Shown: piece by piece, positions 54,680-64,000 of the stretch | Layout: each line of letters opens with the position of its first letter | Position numbering within the stretch: position 1 is the stretch's first letter | NCBI GenBank assembly: GCA_030512335.1 | Contig: JAULSU010000003.1 | Location: 1,054,001 to 1,118,000 of the forward strand | Direction of reading: 5' to 3' | DNA: 64,000 nt | Origin: Immersiella caudata | Lineage: Eukaryota > Ascomycota > Sordariomycetes > Sordariales > Lasiosphaeriaceae | Position numbers and translations under genes: made by a program | Notes under the pieces: generated by a model | The model's database searches: none | What the model was told of the DNA's origin: nothing | What the model saw: the letters and a program-made list of their open reading frames with translations, nothing else

Positions 54680-55792
54680 TCAGAACCTCCTCCGCTGCCC
54701 ACCGCCCGAAGGAGACGGCGAAGGCTGCTGACTCTCACTTGAACTCGTCGGCGACGGCGCAGCAGACGAACTCGACGACGACTGCCCGCCCCCATTCCCA
54801 CCCCCATTATTACCACCATCACCCCCGCCACCATTCCCTCCTCCTCCTCCTCCACCACCACCGTTATCCTTCCCCACCACCACCGCCTGAACCACCTGCC
54901 CCAACGAGTTAAATATAATATTCACCAAACTCCCCAGCGCATCATATTTATACGTTTTCTGCGTCAGCCCATTCCCCAACCGTTTTTCCATGCCAGTATA
55001 CGTCATATTCGTCTGATAGTTCCCCACAATCGAGCTCACCAGGCTACCCGCCTCGCCAGCGACCTCTTGGATGATGTTCCCGAGGTTGTCAATGAGGAAG
55101 TTGAGCTTTGAGTCTCCCTGCAGAATGGAACCCAAGAGTCCGTCCACAGCGCCGACAACGCTGTCCACCACGTCCGTGACTTCATTCAGGAGGTTGATGA
55201 GCAACGGGTTGAGGTCGAGCGACGCCAACGTGCGGTTGACGATTTCGACGAGTTTTCCTAGGCGGATGATGAGCTCTAGTTGGGCTTGGACGTCGGCAAT
55301 GGTGATGTTGACTTTCTCGATGCCAACTTGCACGCCGACGTTGAGGGTGACGATGTTGGCGATTTCGGCGGCGAGGTTGACATCTGCGCGGACGTTGTCG
55401 ACGTCGAGTTCGATGCGCTTGACGGAGATATCGGGGACGCGGAGGTGGACGTCGGGAGGGTCGGTGTTGGTGGGGGAGTTCCCGCCGCCACCGCCTCCGT
55501 TGCCGCCCCCGTTGCCGCCGCCGGTGGAAGAAGGGGGAGGGCTGCTGGATCCGGAAGAGGTTGGTTGCTGGGATTCCTGAGGGGGATTGCTGTTGGATTC
55601 CTGGGGAGGTGGTTCATTGGTGGTTTCCGGGGGCGGGTTGGTGTTGCTTGGAGGTGGCTGATCGTTGGTGGTGCTGGGAGGAGGTTGATCCGAGTTGTTG
55701 TTGCTGGAGGTAGGGTCTTGGGCAACCACGAAGACGACCAACGCCAACAGGACCAGTAGCTTCAAGAGCCACGACTTGGCGTGTTTACCCAT
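54680..55792 (-). CDS. Secreted protein of an unrecognised family, Gly/Ser-rich tail (divergent pair, left)
   Basis: A single exon, 370 residues. Signal peptide MGKHAKSWLLKLLVLLALVV and on to AQ. Residues 25-112 are a Pro/Asn/Ser/Gln-rich and then Gly-rich spacer with repeated QPPPS/TNDQPPPS-like units. The core (113-305) is made of alternating hydrophobic strands: DISVKRIELDVDNVRADVNL, VGIEKVNITIADVQAQLEL, ASLDLNPLLINLLNEV. The tail (310-370) is poly-Gly, Ser-rich, ending GGGQRRRF. No GPI signal. The core is clearly related to the protein encoded at 56734-57678 on the other strand. No known domain. Start is MGKHAK; an upstream in-frame extension begins with a non-ATG codon. Confidence 0.78.
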   Translation of the reverse strand: MGKHAKSWLLKLLVLLALVVFVVAQDPTSSNNNSDQPPPSTTNDQPPPSNTNPPPETTNEPPPQESNSNPPQESQQPTSSGSSSPPPSSTGGGNGGGNGGGGGGNSPTNTDPPDVHLRVPDISVKRIELDVDNVRADVNLAAEIANIVTLNVGVQVGIEKVNITIADVQAQLELIIRLGKLVEIVNRTLASLDLNPLLINLLNEVTDVVDSVVGAVDGLLGSILQGDSKLNFLIDNLGNIIQEVAGEAGSLVSSIVGNYQTNMTYTGMEKRLGNGLTQKTYKYDALGSLVNIIFNSLGQVVQAVVVGKDNGGGGGGGGGNGGGGDGGNNGGGNGGGQSSSSSSAAPSPTSSSESQQPSPSPSGGGQRRRF

Positions 55793-56733
55793 CGTGGAGA
55801 ACTTGAAGGTTGCTGCCGTTGAGGGCGACAGTGATCTCAAAACGAGTGGATGGAGCTGGGCGAGAGATCACTGCGGCGACGCGGTGAGACAGAGGAGGTG
55901 AGAGCTCCTCCTGAGGAAGGGGGGGAGAGAAGAGCGCGTCGTCACTGCTGAGGTACGCGATATAAAGGGGGGGGGGGGGGGGGTGCAGCGGTTGCCGATC
56001 GAGGTTGGCCGTGCTGAAGCGAAGGCACTGAACGAAGGGCTGGCACCGTCCTTCTGGAAGAGAAACTCGGCTGGAAGGAGGAACAGCCGTCGGGTGCTAT
56101 CGTGCAATCTGCGTCCAGGAATTATCTTGGTCGTGATCTATGCACCGCACCTTGATTTTGCATCCTGCGGCAGAAAGCTGCGGTTGGGGGTTGCATTGAT
56201 GTCTCTTCGCCTAGGCCCAACTCCCGCGGTCCTGGTCAGTGTCCAGTCGGACACTTTTCCTGCGGGCTGGTGTAACGCTGGTAGCAAGTCGTGCGGAGCG
56301 GGCTGACAGGGGTTGGCCATGCTTTTTGGATCTTGCATCGGCGCTGTAAATTGCCCCTGACCACTCAATTGGGGACAAAGCGCGGCTGCAGCCAACTCGT
56401 GCCTTGGAAGAGCCCCCGTCCATAACTCGGCTATTATGGGCCATCGACCAGTGATCAGGACGTCCAAAGGGCCTCCCTTTTGCCGCACCGTTCCTGCGTT
56501 GGCCCTTCTCATTATCAGTTCCAGCTTCCGATTGCGACGTCTTCTCTGTTTGGCTGCCCGAGTGTGGACGACGAGCCAGGGCCTCGTACTTGTACGGTAC
56601 TGCATCCCCTCCCCTCACTCGTCGGCCTCCTGTTGTGCTCTCCCGCCGCCGCCATCATCTTGCCGGGGGACCAACATCCCCACCACCTCTTTCACTCGTT
56701 TCTCCGTAGACGCGTCTACGCCCCCTTTTGAAC
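55793..56733. promoter_or_regulatory. Divergent intergenic region of the secreted paralog pair
   Basis: A 941-bp region from which both paralogs are transcribed outward, allowing shared control. It carries a 17-bp G run at 55967-55983. I can assign no transcription factor site. Confidence 0.45.
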
Positions 56734-57257
56734 ATGACGGGTCTGCTACGGAGAGCATTTTCTCTGCTTCTGCTCGTCACCACGTCGGTCGCCTTGGCTA
56801 CCGGTGACGGAGATGGCTACATCGGCTACCGTCTTGAGAGACGGGGTGACCCGGAGTCGGCAGGCTATGAGACGGCCAACACCAAAGACGTCGGCTCACC
56901 ATTGGCCGTAGAGCCCGACGTTTACCTCAACGCGTCGGTATCGGTGGGCTACATCGGTATCCAGGTCGACAACATCACTGCCAAGGTGAACCTTGATGCG
57001 CAGGTACTGAAGCTGCTGCACTTCAGCGCCGGCGTTGACGTGAGTATCGACAGAGTCAAGCTGAGCATCGAGAATGTGAGCGCCAAAGTCGAGCTGGAAG
57101 CGCGGTTGGGCAACGTCGTCACCATGATCGGGAATGTCCTGGACAGCATCGACCTGAACCCCCTCATCGCCACTCTGGGTCAGAATGTCGCCCAAATCGT
57201 CAACAACACTCTGGATACGCTTGCCGGACCCATCGAGGGCGGTGCTGGCGGTGGTGC

Positions 57258-57288
<31 letters not shown>

Positions 57289-57678
57289 AACAACAAGCGA
57301 TCAGAGCTCAGCTACAACCTCGAGCACAATGTGCTTTACAGCGTCAACGACTTCCAGGGCAAGACCCATACGAACCGGATCCTAGCGCAGAACGGGTCCA
57401 TCTATGATGAGTTCCTCGACAATAACGGCAATGAGAACGGGCGCGCCACCGTGGGATACTACTCGCGCGACATGACCTTCAATGGCCACAACAAGACTAT
57501 TGCCGTGGATGGCGAGATCAAGGAGTACGAGCTGCAGTACGTGTACACGCCGTTTGTGGGCATCGAGGTGACCAGTTGGATCTACATGGACCCTTCAGGG
57601 GCTGTGACGCGGACGCAGGTCATTGCCGAGGGCCGGGGCGGAGGGACGAGCACTATTAGCAACGATTCGGACTTGTGA
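56734..57678 (+). CDS. Secreted protein of an unrecognised family (divergent pair, right)
   Basis: A single exon, 314 residues. Signal peptide MTGLLRRAFSLLLLVTTSVALA, followed by a possible Kex2 site at LERRGD (residues 34-39). The core (61-165) contains VGYIGIQVDNITAKVNLDAQ, VDVSIDRVKLSIENVSAKVE and VLDSIDLNPLIATLG, which line up by eye with the core of the left-hand partner. A 17-residue Gly/Ala linker (169-185) and NNKR lead into a second region of about 120 residues (ELSYNLEHNVLYSVNDFQGK, RATVGYYSRDMTFNGHNKT, FVGIEVTSWIYMDPSG) that looks beta-rich. Several N-glycosylation sites. Family and function unknown. The ATG chosen is the first in frame; TTG two codons earlier is not used. Confidence 0.8.
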
Positions 57679-59021
57679 GCGTATCCCGCCTAATCGGGTT
57701 CCTGGTGCGAGTGGGAGGGGCGGGCGTTTTCCTGTACATAGACCTAGGGATCGTATGTTAGCTGGCAATTGCTATATTCGATAAGCTCAGTCATAAGATT
57801 GGTGAGGTGTGGGCGAAGCAGATTGATGAAACGCGCCTTTTCCCTGCAGGCTCAATGCCATGCTGCGAGGAGGGATCGGATTCCGCACTTTCCCATCCCC
57901 CCCCCCCCCCCCCCCCCCTACCCCCACATCCGCAACGTCGCAGCCGCCGGCCTGTGCACTTGACATCAGGAGCATTTGCCCCGTGCTGGTCGTGATTGGA
58001 GATTGCCAGGATCCCCAATTTCCAACCTCATGCGATCGAGCGTCCCATCTTGCAATTCCTCTGATGGACGAAGGCGCTGAAGAAACTGTAGAGACGGCAT
58101 TGCGAATGACGAGTTCGAGCGGGGTCGAGTTGGGAAGGCGGGACTCGGAAGAGAGGGAGGGGAGGCAAAGATCATCGGGCTGCAACGGCGGCGTGAGATG
58201 ATGGAGTGCCCCCACGAAATGGCGCGACTGAACTGTAGGCAGAAGGATTCGGCAGTGCACAGCGCTAGCCTGCGAGAGGGTCAAGTCCTAGTACAAAAGC
58301 TGTATATGCTCTCTCTGCCAAGGGCAGGTTCACCGGTGTGCAGTGGTTGGACCTCAAGCAGAAGCTCAAGTTTCAAGTTGAAGAAGTTGGAGAAATTGGA
58401 GAAGAATGGGAATCCGAGGGAGTTTATACCTCTGAGAATCGGCGCCGCTTCTACAAGCGATTGTGAAGCTGGCCCGGGGAAGTGACAATCGACACTCGCT
58501 GGTGCCACTGCAGTGGTGACGCGCGTTGAGGGGCGGAAGCAATGAAGACCGTGGAGAGGGGCGCTAACCCGAGTGCCACTGACCGGCAGCGGCAGCCAGA
58601 GAGGTTTGCTGCCTCACCTGGGCACGCACGGCAGATTCAGTTCGTTGTTGCTTGCACTGCACTGAGTCCGCCAGCGCAGGACGACGCGAGAAATCTGTTG
58701 GTGCAACGCGTCGGCGTTTCAGAAGCTGCCTGCAGTGGGTGACGTCATTTTCAGTTGAAACTATCCTGTGGCCCCACTAAAAGTCATTTCGGACGGCACC
58801 CAGAGTTTCCCCAGGCAAACCTGAGCGCGTCAGACCGCTCTCGAACCAAAAGAAAAAAGCACTTTCACCTTGAATTGTGCAATTCAAGGTTGCGTCAATG
58901 GAAGGCACAAGTCGAACTAGAAATCGCGGCCTTCTTTCTTTCTACTTGAACATTCCAAACGGATCACTCCTTCCGCTGCAAACTGCAAGCTACGGAAACA
59001 GCACCTTCAAGTTCCCCGAAA
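57679..59021. other. 1.3 kb intergenic with 22-bp poly-C
   Basis: No gene seen. A run of 22 C spans 57897-57918. Confidence 0.4.
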
Positions 59022-60164
59022 TCACGTCGCCGCCAGTTGGAAGGCTTCATCCGCAAATTTTAGAAGACAGGCGTTAAACCTCTCAGCCTGCTCGTAAAAC
59101 AACCAATGGCCTGACTCAAACACTTCAACAAACACCTTCTCATCCATGCCGTCCCCTTCTCTCGCGCGCCTGGCCGTCTCCGTCATACCCTCGACCGAGA
59201 AACAGCCGCTTCGCTGACCCGCCATGACCAGACACGGCACCGCAATTCGCTCAATGGCCTCGCGGTGATCGAATCGAGTGTGGTCGGCGATCAACCTTGC
59301 TAGCCAGCGTCCATCGCACTGGTCGCTGATGGCGACGAAGAACTCCTCATCCCGTTTGGCATCTTCCGCAGAGACGGAATCAGTGTCGAGCGGTTGGTTG
59401 CGATAGCCTAGACACTCGCCCACTAGCCCGATTGCTGCATCATGTTGGCTCTCCATCCAAGCCTTTTGCGCGCCCAGCATCGTCTTCTCGTCGTACAAGC
59501 CCTTGTGCGCGTTTGCCGCATCCCATCCGAACAAAGGAGACCGGTCCTGGAGCGGCGCCTGGTCCACAAAGACGAAACCAGCAATGTTGGGGCTCTTGCC
59601 GAACAGCTCAACGTGCGTCCACAGAACAGCCGCCCCGATGGAGCAGCCCACGGGAACGATCTGCAGGCTTTCGTTACCGGTTGCTCTTCGCAGATGGGCG
59701 ATGAGATTCTCGAGGTCCATGGCCAATCTGGAGACGTGGTATCCGCCCTCGCAACGACCGGACCGACCGTGACCGCGCATGTCCGGAGCGACGACCCAAT
59801 ACCGCTTGCTGAGAGACTCGAAATTCCGAACAAAGTACTCCGAGGACCCGCTGAAGCCGTGCATCAGCATGATGACTTGATTCTGATTCGGCGCATCCTG
59901 GGCGACTTGTGTCAAGGGCTGCGATGTTTGGAACGCGATGGTGCAGCCATCGTTGGCCGCGCAAGTTTGGTATTCCGTCATGGCGTCGTCGACCGAAGGG
60001 TGATGCTTGAGCTGACCGACATCTGTCCGATGGGCCCACTGGAGGAAATTCACTCGCTTCGGGTGCGGGTGAAGTTCGATTTGGCTTTTGCCGATATATG
60101 CCTCAACCGAGGCTGGGTGGGTGGAGATATGCGAGCTAGAGGACGATGCGACTAACCTAGACAT
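59022..60164 (-). CDS. Alpha/beta hydrolase
   Basis: A single exon, 380 residues. Oxyanion-hole motif VIMLMHGFSGSSEYF, strand-turn motif WVVAPDMRGHGRSG, nucleophile elbow PVGCSIGAAV (Ser in GxSxG), FVFVDQAPL after it, and the catalytic His in FESGHWLFYEQAERF. No signal peptide, so presumably cytosolic or peroxisomal. Likely an esterase, lactonase or C-C hydrolase; the substrate cannot be told. The first 60 residues precede the usual fold and the true start may be the ATG at MTEYQTCA (about residue 63). The gene looks intact. Confidence 0.85.
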   Translation of the reverse strand: MSRLVASSSSSHISTHPASVEAYIGKSQIELHPHPKRVNFLQWAHRTDVGQLKHHPSVDDAMTEYQTCAANDGCTIAFQTSQPLTQVAQDAPNQNQVIMLMHGFSGSSEYFVRNFESLSKRYWVVAPDMRGHGRSGRCEGGYHVSRLAMDLENLIAHLRRATGNESLQIVPVGCSIGAAVLWTHVELFGKSPNIAGFVFVDQAPLQDRSPLFGWDAANAHKGLYDEKTMLGAQKAWMESQHDAAIGLVGECLGYRNQPLDTDSVSAEDAKRDEEFFVAISDQCDGRWLARLIADHTRFDHREAIERIAVPCLVMAGQRSGCFSVEGMTETARRAREGDGMDEKVFVEVFESGHWLFYEQAERFNACLLKFADEAFQLAAT

Positions 60165-60388
60165 CCAGACTGCATCGTCTTGGAGAGGAAAGTTTGATCG
60201 ACGAACATGGGACTAGCACCTCTCAAATCGCCCCACCAACGCTCACATTCACCAGACACATCTGAACCTGGCTCGGAAGAGCTGACGACCAGCGGCAGAT
60301 ACCTAATCTATGGAAAGGCTGCGGCAAGGTCCTGACGCCCAGCCCCCTGCAGGAGAGGGAAAGCGGCCTCAGCATTTACATACAGTAC

Positions 60389-60439
60389 CTAAACATGACC
60401 AGTTATCATCTCAAAGATTTCGTGGGGTAGTCGGTCCAT
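60389..60439 (-). pseudogene. F-box N-terminal fragment
   Basis: Reads MDRLPHEIFEMITGHV then stop, the first half of an F-box. Nothing recognisable continues it downstream, so it seems to be a stump of an F-box gene. Confidence 0.4.
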
Positions 60440-60630
60440 TTTGAGTTGATGAGTAGATTTAGGCACCTGGAGGTAATAGTCCCCAATTTTGCAGGGCACA
60501 GAGCGAGCATTGGCCAAGTTCCCCTTTCGCAATAGGGGACCAAAAGGGGTATTTATGTCATGAACTACAATGAACCAAAGCAGAGCAAACACTTTTCCAG
60601 AAGTTACCAGGTTTTCCATTCCATGAACCA

Positions 60631-61579
60631 TCATCCACCTGCCACCTCTATGACATCACGGAATCTCCCCTCCATCTCGTCATTCACCCACCTGCGAAAC
60701 TCAGTCCAATACCACTCGGCTTGTCCTGGAACCTTCCACTGCCGGTCAAACCTGTCAATCTTGCGATAAAGCCCTCCCATGACCCCTCTCTTCTCTCACG
60801 CAATCCACTTGTCCCTCTCAAACACAAAATGCGTCTCTGGTGAGCCCGAGTCTGCTGGCTCCTTCTTGTCCACTCGAACCGCCAGATCCACAACTAGACG
60901 ATCCAACCTAGACGATCCAACTCGGGCATCTTCACCATGGCTCGGGTGATTGCCACAGCCAGCTTGCGGAGGGCGAGGTTGAAGGGGATGCATTGGGCGT
61001 GGTTTATGTAGTCTGGATGCGATGTCCAGTTGCATCTGACGGGGTAGTCAGCCTGCACTACGTCTGCGATGAAGTGGATGGTGAGATGTTGGAGGTTGGT
61101 GAGTTCGAAGGTGTTCAACAGAGACGCGACCGATACTGGTGCGGGTATTGTTACTAATTAGCGTTCAAGATCGAGAGGATCGGTGGTTGGGGCAGGCTGA
61201 CTTACACAAGATCTTGCCCGTGGTCTTTTGCATCTTTCCAGTGCGACAGCTCGCAGGCGCCGAAAGTGGCCGACTGAAGGGAGGAAATCCTGGTGATGAG
61301 CAGAGCCAGCAGTCTGGCATCGGGGTGACTGCGGCCGTGAGCTTTGAGAGTGAACGAGGCGAAGGACGGCAACTTTACGGCCGGCAGGTCGATATTCGGG
61401 GGGAAGAGTTGGCGCGGAGCCTTTAGCTTACGCTCCTTGACCCGGCGTCGCGTCCAGTCCGGGGAAGAAAAGTAGAGGGTGATTGTCAATCGCAGATTGG
61501 GCGAGCCGTGACGAGTTTCCATTTCGCTCTGTACTTCTATCAGCAACGATATGTCACCTACCGTAGGCAGGGGAACCAA
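60631..61579 (-). pseudogene. F-box-associated LRR-like gene with duplication frameshift and stop
   Basis: Minus-strand protein text includes PNIDLPAVKLPSFASFTLKA and LLALLITRISSLQSATFGA (61500-61210), then after an intron-like stretch (GTAAGT at 61205-61200) LLNTFELTNLQHLTIHF, RAMVKMPELDRL, then VVDLAVRVDKKEPADSG and HFVFERDKWIA, a TGA at 60796-60798, and EKRGVMGGLYRKIDRFDRQW to a final TGA at 60631. A 14-bp unit is exactly duplicated in tandem (60894-60907 and 60908-60921), shifting the frame within the MPELDRL region. The TGA could come from an Arg CGA. The exon join at 61205 does not fit the frames cleanly, so there may be further damage. Function in relatives: probably substrate binding for ubiquitin ligases. 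Confidence 0.5.
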
Positions 61580-62487
61580 CCAACTAGTTGGTCAAGTAGG
61601 GGAAATAATCGACGCATCAAGGGGTGGAAGGAATGAGTTGAACATCTTTCTCTACACCCTTTGTACAAAGCAGTCATACCTCCTTTCATTCCTGACAGGT
61701 CTTGATTTACGAAGCAAAGGGCATAGAGAGAAGCATTCGATGCCTTTCAGTGCAAGAAAAACGGCCTTTTATATAGATGTATATATATATATATATATTT
61801 ATATATCGTCACAGTGCTTCCGGGTGTCTCATAGTGGCCAGACTCATTCCTCCCACCATGTGCCTCTTCATCTATGGATGCCTAGATATTGTGTCTCAAG
61901 ACACCTAACTTCACAGTGCCCCTGTGGAGGTCACTTCTCCACTAGCCTGTAACCGTAATGGCAAAGAAAACCTCAAGGTTGGCAAGCTAGCTTCCCGTGA
62001 TCGGCACGGCCGTTACGGTAGGTAGTTATCCGGCAGTTGCAATTGTCTAGCTCCACCTAAAGAATTTTGTCGACTTGCACTAGGGGGTGAGCAGGCCGAG
62101 CCAGGGGTGTAGCGAGTGTCACACCAACTACTGCTTGGCTTTAGCCCCTGGAACGGGCGACATCTTTTCCTTTGCCATCTGGAAAAACGCCGGGGCAGGC
62201 TGAGATTTCCAAGACCCCTTCCACAAATGTCACTTGGATATGGAATCGGCCTGCCCTTCGTCGGCTCCGCCCGGCAGCCATTGCTGCCATTTAGCGCGAG
62301 TGACCGGGAGATAGGTTGGGCTATTATGCTCCGCGTTGGCTTTGCAGCGAAAGAGATTGAAGGCTGGGCGGATACTGGCGGTGGATTTGTCTTGGCTCAC
62401 TTATTCAGTTGGCACTTGGCAGGTAGAAAAGATCAGCGAGTTGGGTTCTACCATGTTCTTGTCTCTTTTTTTGCAAGACACCATGCC
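61580..62487. other. Intergenic with TA microsatellite
   Basis: Contains a TA dinucleotide run at about 61779-61806 and no supported gene. Confidence 0.5.
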
Positions 62488-63510
62488 TCAAAGACGCCCC
62501 GGCTGAAAAACATCATGCACATCCACAGGCCCGCCACCAGCAACAATCCCTCCTCCCGGGACATACACCCTCCCACCAATTGCCACAGCCGACGTTCCAT
62601 GCCTCGGGAGCTTCATGGGTGCCAACCTTGTCCACGAATCCCCCACCGTATCATAGACCTCAGTTTCGTTGAAGACCCCTGTTTCCGTGTTTGGATTCCC
62701 CTCCCCTCCAAAGGTATATACCTTTGTTCCGATCGTTGCAGCCGCAAGGCCACCCCTCGCTGTAGGCATCCTGCCTTTCTTTGTTACCCAACCGGCCGCA
62801 AGGTTGTGCAAGTCCAGGGCAAAGACTGTGTCTCGCACCTCTTCACCGCCGTGGTCACGGCCGCCGAGGACGTAGAACGTGTGACCGACGACGGCAGCCC
62901 CGGCATGGTCTCGGGGCGCTGGGAGTCGCCGCGCAGCGGGCGGGAGGGGAATCCATTTCTCGGATACGGTATCGAAAGCCGTCACGGTGTCGACGGTCCC
63001 TTGCTGGCCCCCGAGAACCAGCTCAAGTACTGTCAGACCTCCCGCAAGATAAATAATGCCGTTGTGGACTCCAACGGCAGCGCTCCCCCGCGCCGCTGAG
63101 GCTGTGGTGGCCGGTAGACTGGCCCAAACGTCTGGCTTCTTGTTGTAGACCCACGAGTCAGGCGTGCCGACCCAGTTACCGTCCGGAGCAGTGAGGAGGC
63201 CGCCAAGGAGGTAGATTTTGTTTCCCACAGAAGCACCGTTAGGATGGTTGAGGGGCACGGGTAGAGGTGGTGCAGGTCGCCAACTGTTCTTGGCGATGTC
63301 GTAAAATTGCACGAGATCAGTGGTTACCCACGAATCTCCATTTGGGACAATTCCACCCAAGATTGCGAACGAGGAGGGTGAGGTTGCAACAGTGACATGC
63401 TCCTGGCGGACAGAGGGAATGGGCGCGAGATCCCGCCATCGCCCAGCGGGGATCCGAGAAGCAGCAGCTTCAGCAACAACGTAAAAACCGAAGAAGAGAG
63501 TAAACTTCAT
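62488..63510 (-). CDS. Secreted Kelch-repeat protein
   Basis: A single exon, 340 residues. Signal peptide MKFTLFFGFYVVAEAAAS. At least five Kelch blades are visible, each with a Gly-Gly pair and a later Trp: FAILGGIVPNGDSW, IYLLGGLLTAPDGNW, IIYLAGGLTVLELVLGG, FYVLGGRDHGGEEVRD, VYTFGGEGNPNTETG and VYVPGGGIVAGG. They should close into a beta-propeller. There is no galactose-oxidase copper site that I can see and no C-terminal anchor, so it is likely a secreted binding protein or an enzyme of unknown activity. Secreted Kelch proteins are common in ascomycetes. Confidence 0.88.
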   Translation of the reverse strand: MKFTLFFGFYVVAEAAASRIPAGRWRDLAPIPSVRQEHVTVATSPSSFAILGGIVPNGDSWVTTDLVQFYDIAKNSWRPAPPLPVPLNHPNGASVGNKIYLLGGLLTAPDGNWVGTPDSWVYNKKPDVWASLPATTASAARGSAAVGVHNGIIYLAGGLTVLELVLGGQQGTVDTVTAFDTVSEKWIPLPPAARRLPAPRDHAGAAVVGHTFYVLGGRDHGGEEVRDTVFALDLHNLAAGWVTKKGRMPTARGGLAAATIGTKVYTFGGEGNPNTETGVFNETEVYDTVGDSWTRLAPMKLPRHGTSAVAIGGRVYVPGGGIVAGGGPVDVHDVFQPGRL

Positions 63511-64000
63511 CTTGCGCAAAAGGGATATTGGATAGAGTAGACCTCAAATTGTTTCACGGGGTCAGGCGGCTGATATTAATATTGGATGTACGCAGTGGTA
63601 GGATCTGCAAGCTGCCAAGCCGGTCTCCGAACATGCAGTGAGACACGCGGTAGTCCGCTCGGTCGGACGAATGAGCGAATGAGATACCGATCTGCCCAAT
63701 CCTAGTATTAGGCCCATGTCTCCTTGCACTCCCAGCAGGCCTTATTTACCGGGTGGAGGCATGAAGAGGTCCTTCGAATGCCTCTTTACGTTGCAGTGAT
63801 GCACCTCTGGTTCGTCACAGAGGCATGAGCTTGTCCAGAGGAGCCGGCGTGTACCAGAGCGCTGAGCCTGCTGCGGTATCTAGACCCGCGTTCGGCTTCG
63901 GCCTCCGAGCGGACCTACTCGACGATCCCGTGATCCTTCCGCGGAAGGAGCCCGTTACGAGGCGCCCTCAGTTGCCACGCGGTGCCTGTCGTATCTCAAC
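63511..64000. other. Window end, no gene seen
   Basis: Upstream side of the Kelch gene. No coding region supported. Confidence 0.4.

Noticed and set aside
1..64000. CRISPR arrays, operons, bacterial ribosome-binding sites
   Set aside because: The window is eukaryotic nuclear DNA with spliceosomal introns; the tandem repeats seen (8-bp and 15-bp units) have no spacers.

Overview
The window is nuclear DNA of a filamentous ascomycete (Pezizomycotina; a Sordariomycete is my best guess, not proven). Evidence: genes are monocistronic and on both strands; introns are about 45-110 bp with GT..AG borders and CTAAC-type branch points; gene families are typical of filamentous fungi (two HET-domain proteins, a NACHT NLR, DUF1996, DUF3176, a secreted GMC oxidoreductase and tyrosinase, and a class I terpene cyclase). 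All exon structures below were worked out by hand from splice borders, and for each gene called intact the summed exon lengths are a multiple of three.

Layout. 0.4-8 kb: a small Cys-rich secreted protein, two decayed F-box/LRR-type genes, the wreck of a highly reducing polyketide synthase (AT active site through DH start), and an intact HET gene. 8.8-20.3 kb: a secreted DUF1996 protein, an epoxide-hydrolase-like alpha/beta hydrolase, a Myb/SANT regulator, a hypothetical protein and a second, three-exon HET gene. 21.3-27.4 kb: a compact terpene locus made of an O-methyltransferase, a stand-alone class I terpene cyclase and, divergently, a cytochrome P450; a secreted tyrosinase follows at 28.1-30.0 kb. 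A tRNA-like Pol III element lies just beside the O-methyltransferase 3' end. 30-38 kb: two unrecognised one-membrane-segment proteins, the mitochondrial pyruvate carrier subunit MPC1 (the only obvious housekeeping gene), and a NACHT NLR broken in two places. 39-45.5 kb: secreted GMC oxidoreductase, a DUF3176 membrane protein, and an extraordinary secreted Val/Thr/Lys repeat protein. 45.5-49.1 kb is gene-poor. 49.1-57.7 kb: a Kex2-type Cys-rich secreted protein, a gamma-glutamylcyclotransferase-like protein, an amidoligase-like gene killed by one stop codon, and a divergently transcribed pair of paralogous secreted proteins of a family I do not recognise. 57.7-64 kb: an alpha/beta hydrolase, F-box-type relics (one with a 14-bp tandem duplication), and a secreted Kelch protein.

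How it fits together. The region reads like an accessory, fast-evolving chromosome segment: allorecognition-type genes (HET, NLR, F-box) many of which are decaying, secreted proteins, and natural-product chemistry. The cyclase, P450 and O-methyltransferase can plausibly act in series on one terpenoid, with the prenyl diphosphate substrate supplied from outside the window, because no prenyltransferase is visible. The most novel-looking items are the divergent secreted paralog pair (54680-57678), the two-cysteine repeat protein (43876-45483), and the stand-alone cyclase cluster (21309-27371).
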